A DNA stretch of 64,000 bases from Chrysaora quinquecirrha (Eukaryota; Cnidaria; Scyphozoa; Semaeostomeae; Pelagiidae). Shown piece by piece: positions 13,001 through 22,000 of this stretch. The DNA lies in the NCBI GenBank assembly GCA_014526335.1, contig JACTAT010000029.1:1789372-1853371 (forward strand), in the 5' to 3' direction. Numbering within the stretch: position 1 is the stretch's first letter; every line of letters starts with the position of its first letter. Under the pieces are notes generated by a model, which was not told the origin of the DNA, did not search any database, and worked only from the letters and a program-made list of their open reading frames with translations. The position numbers were made by a program, and so were the translations under genes.

Positions 13001-16000
13001 AATTCTGGGAATAATTTCCTTAGTAACGAATTCAACGTCTGCAGCTATGTAAAATACGTAACTAAGGAATATATTCCCAGAATTCCTTTCGAAAATCCTT
13101 AATGAAAACAATATGCAAAAACGGCCGCCATCTTTTGCGGAAGCGTCTATCGAAACGATCGATTCTAACACTATATTTTTATTACGTTAATTCTACTAGT
13201 TATAACATGCTTAACTTATAACATGCTTCTCGTTGAAATTCTGCTGCTGAAATTCATGATAAAACTTAGATTTCCTGCAAACACTCCAAATTCTACTATA
13301 ATTGACTATTCCTGTATATAATGTCATCCTATTTTATGGTGCAATACCCAGTACTGCTTTTATTGTCCGATATTACATATTACATTAAAAATGCATAAAT
13401 TTGAGTACTCTGCACGTTTTAGTAATTTTCAGGCGTTTATTGTAGCTTAAAACACTCAAGGTTTTGTCGTAACATTGGCTGTTAGAGTTTGCCATTATAT
13501 TTTTTGCTTATTAGCTGTTTATTTTTCATTATATCGGCCGTTCGTTTCGTCCAGAGCTTTAAGCTGGGAAGTTTAATGATGCTTATGATATTAATGAAGA
13601 GTTGTAATGTCGGACTACCGCTAATGAAGAGTCGAACTGCTGTGTAGAACCAAAACCCAACTGCTCTGTAGAAGCAGAACTACTTCTTGAACCCTTTTTG
13701 GTATCTTTTTCGTCTTTGTATTGCAAATCCTATGTTGATTATTTTCTTAATTTCTTGTACTGAATAGATTGTGCAAAGCTGTTGAAAAAATGCATCGAAT
13801 GTCGAGCAATGATCGAAGAAGTTGTTAGTTTCGCTGATTCGCAGGGTAGGTAATCTTCAATAATGTCCTCAATGAATAATTTTTCTGTATGTCACGATCC
13901 CTAATCAATGTGCGTAATCAATGTTTTATAACTTAGATTTGAAAATTCAGTTATTCTTCTTGCAACACGAATTGACGACTTAAAATTGCAAAATCTATGC
14001 AAACCTTACCAGCCGGAAGGCACATCCATCTATATGAAATTGCCATTGATAGCACTAACCCCTGCTAAAGTATCAACTTAAGTGCAGATTAACTAGATCA
14101 TTTAGCTGTCTCGGGGTTGAATGGGTTAAGAACGTGATTCTGCGATCTGCATCTAGCCTTTTGCGTCGTTTTTCAGCTAAAGAATACAAGTTTAATAAAG
14201 CGACAAACGAAGGTAATGTGGCAAACGAAGAAGTGAAGGAGCTGAGGCGCCGTGTAATGGATTTGGAAGAACAGGTACCATTACTTGACTAACACTTCCG
14301 GCCGATATGTGAAGCTGCCTATCAGGGCATCTTTTAACATTGTAACTACTGGGCAATTTGCCTAGTGGGCCCCCTTTCCGGCCCAGTAATAATGCAAAAT
14401 TTTTGGTTTTTGACCCTTTCTTCAAACTTTTGAAATTTTTCCTAAACGAAAGCTCCCCAAGCAACTCCTGTTGATAATTAAGAAAATTCCCAAAATCTAA
14501 ATATGCAGCAGTAGCAGCCCTTTGAAACGTCGCTAAATAGTCACGCATTGCATCGTTTTGACGCAAGACCAAAGTTTGTGAATTTTCGTAAAGAAGGGTG
14601 TGTGACACTACCTTAAATCGGTCGGCAAAATGAATCGTTCTGCAGAATGGGGAATGTTTTAATATTTTGTGAAATAGAATGGGGTTTTAGTCAGATGTAG
14701 CACATTTTAGTCACGGAAAGCCAACCAGAGTGACTCTAGACACAGAAAATTCCAAAATTTTCAGGGGAAGCATGCCGCCACACCGCCCTACAAACTTGGA
14801 CAAAATATTTGGAACAAGGCATTTTCTCAAAAGAATATGGCCTATTCCATTGATTTTCTACCTCCATAACTCCAATTCTTCCCTCTTTTACCCCGAAAAC
14901 AATGTTGGTAGTAGAGCAAGACAACTGTTGTACGAAACAACATTGTAATGGGGGAGAAGAGGGCATCAATAGATAATAGGAAAAATATTTAGGCCGTTCC
15001 AATATATTTTGTCCAAGATTGTAGGTGAGCACGCCTTTGGCACACGTGTCTCTTGTCAAGTTTGCTTCATTTGCGCAAACTAACATCTTCTCCAGTTAAA
15101 AGCTGTTTGCAAGCCACTAAATTTACCAAATTGAAAGCACTAGCACAAACCACCACATTTCCTTAAAGATGCCCTGCTGCCAATTTTATGCTCTATGGTT
15201 TATTCTCCTTATTCTATGCCTACTTATTGGATGCCACGTGAAGAAAATAACATTAGTCAAATAACAATCTTGTGATAGTATGTACAAAGCATTAAACAGT
15301 TGTATCCTTTTACTGTGTTAACAGCAAAGCAAGTTTCTCAGCACTGTAAGTCTTGAGATTATTTTAAGAAAGAATACAACTGATCTTAGCTTAAAAACAT
15401 TTTCCGGCTTTCAAATAATGTTTATCCATCTTCAGATATAGTGAATCAATTAGCTATTACACCGCACTTATGGTGATAAATTTGTCAAGGATTACAAATT
15501 ATGATTAGGTATAAATCATTCAAAGGCAATTGCAAAAAAAATTACAATGGAAAATCGCTATAACAGGAATCCAATAAAAGCATAGGTTACGTAGGTTACG
15601 AATAACTCCGATATCCACTGAATACAGCGTATCCGACACGTTCTCGTTCGTATAGGAGATGCTCTTGAAACCGTTAATCTTATGACGTTAGTTGACAGAA
15701 AAAGTCTTTTTACTATCATCCCGCTTGTCTATAGAAATTGTGTAAGAGTATATAGAAATTGCTGTCAATAGTATTTTGGAAGGCCACCAAGAAAAGATGT
15801 GGCTTGAAAGCTACGAAGGTTTTCATATCCAATTCTATTGTAGATAAGTAGACGTTGCGTTGCGCTTTGCTTGTCCAACACGGAGGAAGACGCTATCCTC
15901 TATTTCAATTACTTAAACAGGGTTCGGGGCATGTGTTAAACCACTACCTGGCGTGGCCTAACAAGTTGCGTGAGTAATGATCGAACGAGTGATTTAGACT

Positions 16001-19000
16001 TAAAACGAGAATACGAGAATAACGACTTGATACGACTTTATAGCGACTTCTTCTTCATAAAATATCAAAATTCAAACTTACGACCTCAACAGTTGACTTC
16101 AGCGGTAGAACGGCAGCGGCGGCTTGAGACGGCGACACAAGGAAACAACGTGAATGCTTTACTTGGATACAAATACTTTTAAAATCCAACAACAACAGAA
16201 CAAAACATCAGCAATATATAATTCGTCTAATACTTCAGCGTCTTTCACAATAATTCATCTAATACTTCAGCGTCTTTCCGTTTAACTAGATTTCTAATAC
16301 TCGTTAAGATAGTCTAAAGCACGGTCTCAAAACTCCTAAAGCAAAAATCCCTATAGCAAGGTTACGATACATTTTATACGAACAAAACGGGCAAAGGTTA
16401 CGAAAGATCTAAAACTACTATAAAAGGTAACATCATGTTGGAGTACAAGCACATGATTCTCTAAATAAGGCTAAATAGTCGATTATAATTAAAATTTACC
16501 AATACGATCGTTCTTCGTATCATGTTTCAGTTCTTCTGATGCAACACTGCTTCTCAATCTGATGCAAGCTCATGTGCGGCATGCAGCATTCTTTTGTCCA
16601 TTTCACGTGCAGAGCATTCGAAATACCATGGTCACAGAACAGCCATACAATCAGCATTCAAATCAGTCAGTAGTATATTATATTTCAAATACAATAGACA
16701 GTTCAAATGACCCAATACTTTGCATGTACAACATCACTCCCTCCTTTAATTCAAGCCTCCTGGCTTGAGCAGATGAACATCAAACGGCGGTTATCGATTG
16801 CGGTGTGTGAATATCTTCAGGTCGTATAATCGGAGGCTCGGATGAAACAGAAGTCGATGGAGAATTCTCTGCGACAGTCTCCGGCGCAGCAAGTTGATCG
16901 TCGGGGTCCGGGCACGGAAGGAAACTTTCAGGAGGAAGATCAGAATCTGCAAGATCCGGTGAGTCGATGTGGTTGGACGGCGGTATGAGCGGTCTGTCAT
17001 TAGGATCGTAGAAAGGCTTCATGCGATTAGCATGTACCGGGACTGATACAGGACGATTGTCCAATGTTCGCAAACGAAAATGAACCGGCGAGAGTTTAGC
17101 GACGATCCGGTATGGTCCATGGAAATTGTGGGTCAACTTTTTAGACAAGCCTTTTCGTGTTTTGGGTGTGTATACCCATACCTTGGAGCCAATTTCAAAG
17201 CTAACGGGACGAGATGTCTTGTCATATTGCTCCTTCATTCGTTGCTGGGCGAGTTGCGTATTAGACTTGATCGTTGCTTGGGCTTCCTCGAGACTCTGAA
17301 CAATGCGAGCACGATGGGCTTCGACGGACGCTGAGAGATTATTCGATGAGAAAAGAAGAGCTGTATCGATTGGTAAGCGTGGCTCACGGCCATACAGAAG
17401 ATAAAACGGTGATTCACGCGTAGTTGCATTAGGCGAAACACGATAGGCAAACAATATCAGCGGGATATGTCTGTCCCAGTCCTTCTGGTGTGTGCTAACA
17501 TACATAGATAGTCCTTCAGCAAGGGTGCCATTAAAACGTTCCACCAGTCCATCAGTTTGTGGATGGTACGCTGTAGTGTGTTGCTGTCGAGTATTCATGA
17601 GACGGCAAACTTCTTTGACGACCGATGCGAGAAAGTTGGACCCACGATCAGATAAGAGCGTACGTGGTGCTCCGTGGCGAGACAAAATTTCATCTATCAA
17701 CAATTGGGCAATGCGCGAAGCTTCGGTAGACTTGAGTGCAAAAGCCTCGGGCCAACGCGTATAATAGTCAGAGAACACGATGATGTATCTGTTTCCGTCC
17801 TCAGTGACAGGAAAAGGCCCTAAAATGTCCATGGCTACTCTATCAAACGCTCCGTCAACGGGAATTGGCAGCAACGGCGCTTTACGCTTATTGCGAGGAT
17901 CTTCTTCATCGCACAATCTACACAAGAATTGCACCAGTGTTCAATATCCTTGAACATCCCGTGCCAATAATAACGAGCGCGGACTTTTTCATAGGTTTTT
18001 AACGCACTAAGATGACCTGCAGTAGGATCGTCGTGACATGCAACTAGAACCTCGTGGCGAAGAGCAGCAGGGATGACAACTTGAGTATAGAGAGTGTGAA
18101 CGCGGCGTTTTCCCGGCGACCAAAGATGACAAAGAATGCCGTTTTCGTCTAAATAGTACGAGTCGATGGAAAGAAGTAATGAACGGGCTTTGGCGTCCAG
18201 TACAGGGAGTTGAGATAATTCCAAGTATCGAATGATTTCTGATAAATCCTTATCCTGACGCTGAAGGTGATGAAGACTCTGGATAGAAGAAACACTGTGA
18301 TCAAGGGCAGCAATCGGCAGAGAAATAGCTGAGTCCTCCAACTCTGAGCGAGGAAGGGGATACGGGCGACGAGAAATTGCATCAGCATTTCCGTTGGAAG
18401 TCCCCGGGCGATGTACGATCTCGAAATCGTATTGCTGAAGCCGCAAGGCCCAGCGAGCAAGACGACCTGTAGGGTCTTTGACTTTCATGAGCCATGAAAG
18501 GCTACCATGGTCGGTATGGACATAGAATTTACGACCAGTAAGGTAGGGTTGAAAGCGTTTTATTCCTTCTACCACCGCTAAAGCCTCACGTTCTGTAGTG
18601 CTGTAGCGTGTTTCAGCTAAACTAAGCTCACGACCACCATAAGCAATGACCTGTTCTTTACCATTGACTACCTGACCTAGTATGAATCCCAGAGCGGACT
18701 GGCTGGCGTCAGTATAGAGGTGGAATGGTTGAGTAAAGTCCGGGTATGTCAAAATTGGAGGAGAACACAATCTAGCCTTAAGTTCTTGAAAAGCAATATC
18801 ACAGTCAGAAGTCCACTGAAAAGCGACGTTTTTGCGGGTTAATTTGTTTAACGGAGATGCTATTTTGGCAAATCCTTCAACGAAGCGACGGTAGTAGTTG
18901 CAAAGTCCCAGAAAACTGCGAACTTCCTTAACACTAGATGGAATTGGAAACGACTTGACAACAGCAAGTTTATCTGGATCGGGTGATACACCGTCAGATG

Positions 19001-22000
19001 ACACCACGAAACCAAGATAGGTGACTGAGTTTCGAGCAAAATGGCATTTAGATGGTTTAAGCTTCAGATTCGCTTCGCGAAGACGATCAAAGACAAGACT
19101 GAGTCGCGACAGGTGCTCTTCAAAGGTTTTCGAAAAAACAATGATATCATCGATATATATGAGACATATTTTCCACTCTAAGCCGTGTAAAACACGTGAC
19201 ATCAGACGTTGAAAATCAGGCGGAGCGTTAGTAAGTCCAAAGCTCATCACATTATACTCAAAAAGGCCTGCATGTGAAATGAATGCAGTCTTCTCTTGGG
19301 AATTGGGATGCATGGCTACTTGGTGATATCCTGACTGAAGATCTAAAGTGGTGAAATAGTTAGAACCGGAGAGTGCATCCAAAGCATCATCAATACGAGG
19401 CAAAGGATAACTGTCTTTGCGCGTTACAGCATTCAGCTTACGATAGTCAACACAAAAGCGTGTAGTGCCATCCTTCTTTTTCACTAAGACTACAGGGGAA
19501 CTCCAAGGACTTGAAGAAACCGTTATGATCTCTTGCTCTAGCATATTAGAAATGTGTTTGTCTATCTCTTCGCGTTGGTGCTGAGAGACTCGATAGGGCG
19601 ATTGCTTGATGGGCCTTGCCTGTCCCGTATCGATCTCGTGTTGGATGATTGAGGTGCGGCCTAGATCTAAACTAGATGTTGCGAAGATATCAGAATAGCT
19701 CTGAAGAAACGACTCTAAGCGAGAGTTTTCCTGAAGCGAGAGAGCTGGGCTAGGTGTAGCTTGCAAGCTCGAGGATGGTGGCGTCGTAAAGGCGTGACTG
19801 TCTCTCTGCAAAGATGGTTCAACTGAGGCTACAACAGAAGAAGGCTCTATTGGCAAGATGACGTCATCATTGTTTAGTTCAACGAAATTTCCAACAACAG
19901 TATCCTTATGAAGAAGAACTGAACTATCCGATGGATTGAGTAGCCGAAGAGAGATCATGCCTTCCGCAGATGGACAGGACAAACTCGAAGCGACATATAG
20001 CTGATGGTGATCAGTCAGTGTTTGGTTGGGTTCGATCAGACCAACAACAGGCTGAGATGAGAAATGTTCAAGGTGAACAGGAATGATTGTCTCACTGTTT
20101 GCATCAATAACGTGTGTCTGTGACATCTTAATCTCGGATACAAAGGGCGAAGTATTTCCCACGGCGAAAGGAATACGATTATTGCCAGAAAAGGTGACAG
20201 AGCAGCCTTTAACATCAATGATAGCGTCAAAACAATACAGGAAATCTCGTCCAAGAACAACGTCATATGTCAATCCAGGTACAACGCAAGCATCACATTT
20301 ATACTCCTTCCCTCCGATGAAAACAGGAAAAGAAACAAACCCAGTTACAGAAACTGTATTGCCATCCGCGGTCTTAACACTGTCAATGTGACCATGTCTA
20401 TTCATTACAAAATTTGCGCGAAGAGTGGAGTCATAAAACTTTTCGCTAACCACAGTTATCGCAGCGCCAGTGTCAACCAATAACTTTGTAAGTTGTTTAA
20501 CTATTATCCCCCATATCAATACATTAGTAGGTGCCGACTGAGGATTATGATCACTAGACTGTATACATGGAATTTCAGCAGGTATTAACTCGGAAATTTC
20601 GGAAGAATCTTGTATTGAAGGCACATTACCGAAATCAGATATCAAATTATCCTTATTTTCAAAATTGTTCGTCTCGATAACTTTGGCTAATTTTTGTTCT
20701 TTGCTTTCCTGAAAGTTTTTCATTCTTAGTTTTCCCCAATCTCCGAGTTCCTCTTCTTTATTAACATTTAGGGAGGTTTCCTTGTTCCCAGAGAAATGGG
20801 TCTTCAGTTCCCCCACTGTGAAGACCCTGTCTCGTTTAAAAATTGCTGATTATCTGTTGACTGAAATCTTGGCTGATTTTGGAAACGAGGCCGTGGATTT
20901 GAAATCTGTGCTTGAAAACGAGGCTGTTGAAATGGAGGCTCGTAAGCTGCTGTTTGCTGATACTGGGACTGGAAAGGCTGCCGAGGATATCTGGGTTGAT
21001 ACTGAGGGACAGAAAATTGTGGCCGAGAATTACAATAACGGGCAACATGACCTACTCTTTGACATGTATTGCAAATTGGCTGGCCATCAGTGGTTCTGAG
21101 GCTTCTTCCACGTGCATAACCACTAGGAAATCGTTGTGGGTTTCCTGACTTTTTCTGAAATTGGTTATTTGAAAGTCGGGCATCAATTGCAGCGATTATA
21201 TCATTTTTAAATTCCTGCATGCCGAAATTACTTGTGGCTTGAGATGCGGGTTCAGACGTTGGTAATGGCAAAAACGGATTAGTTGAAGGATTAGGCCTCG
21301 ACTGAGCAAGTATTTCCGTTTCTAATGCTTGAATAGATGGTGGAGAATTAAGTTTTGCCCTTCTTTTGTGAAGCCAAAGACATAAGCAAATTAACTTGCC
21401 CTTCCAGCTCTTTTATACGTTGGGCTTGGGCCACACCTTGAGCATTTCCTAGGTGACTTGTGGTCCCCCCGGATATGTTGACAGCATTTCTCAGACGAGC
21501 TAAATTATCAGCCTCAGCGAAAGATTTGGGCTGGTTCAGAATTACGTGATTTTTTATATTATCTGCTAGGCCATTGATAAAGACGTTCATCATATCATTG
21601 TCAGAAAGAGATAATCTTTGACACCTGCGTATGATATCCTCAGTATACATTGACAAAGGCTCATTGGGGCCTTGCTTGCGGGAGTAAAGCTCTTGGCGAA
21701 AAATGAATTCCAAATTCTGGGCACCAAATCTATTTTTCAATTGCTCAATTAGGGCCGAGAAATCGTTGGATGTTTCCGCAGGCAACGTTTGATACCAAGC
21801 TAAGGCAGGGCCGCTCAATAACAGAGGGAGAGCACCAAGCTTTTTAGCATTGGACCAATTATAAAATTTCGAAAGTCTATCGAACTTTATAACCCACTCA
21901 TTTACATCTTCGTTTGGGAGGCCACTAAACGTGGGTTGCTTAAATAAACCAGAATTGGAGTTACCATCAAGTGCTGCTTGGACAGCAGTTAATTGAGTTT

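Noticed and set aside
14736..15086. 116-codon minus-strand open frame
   Set aside because: Falls in dispersed repeat family C and has no recognisable domain.
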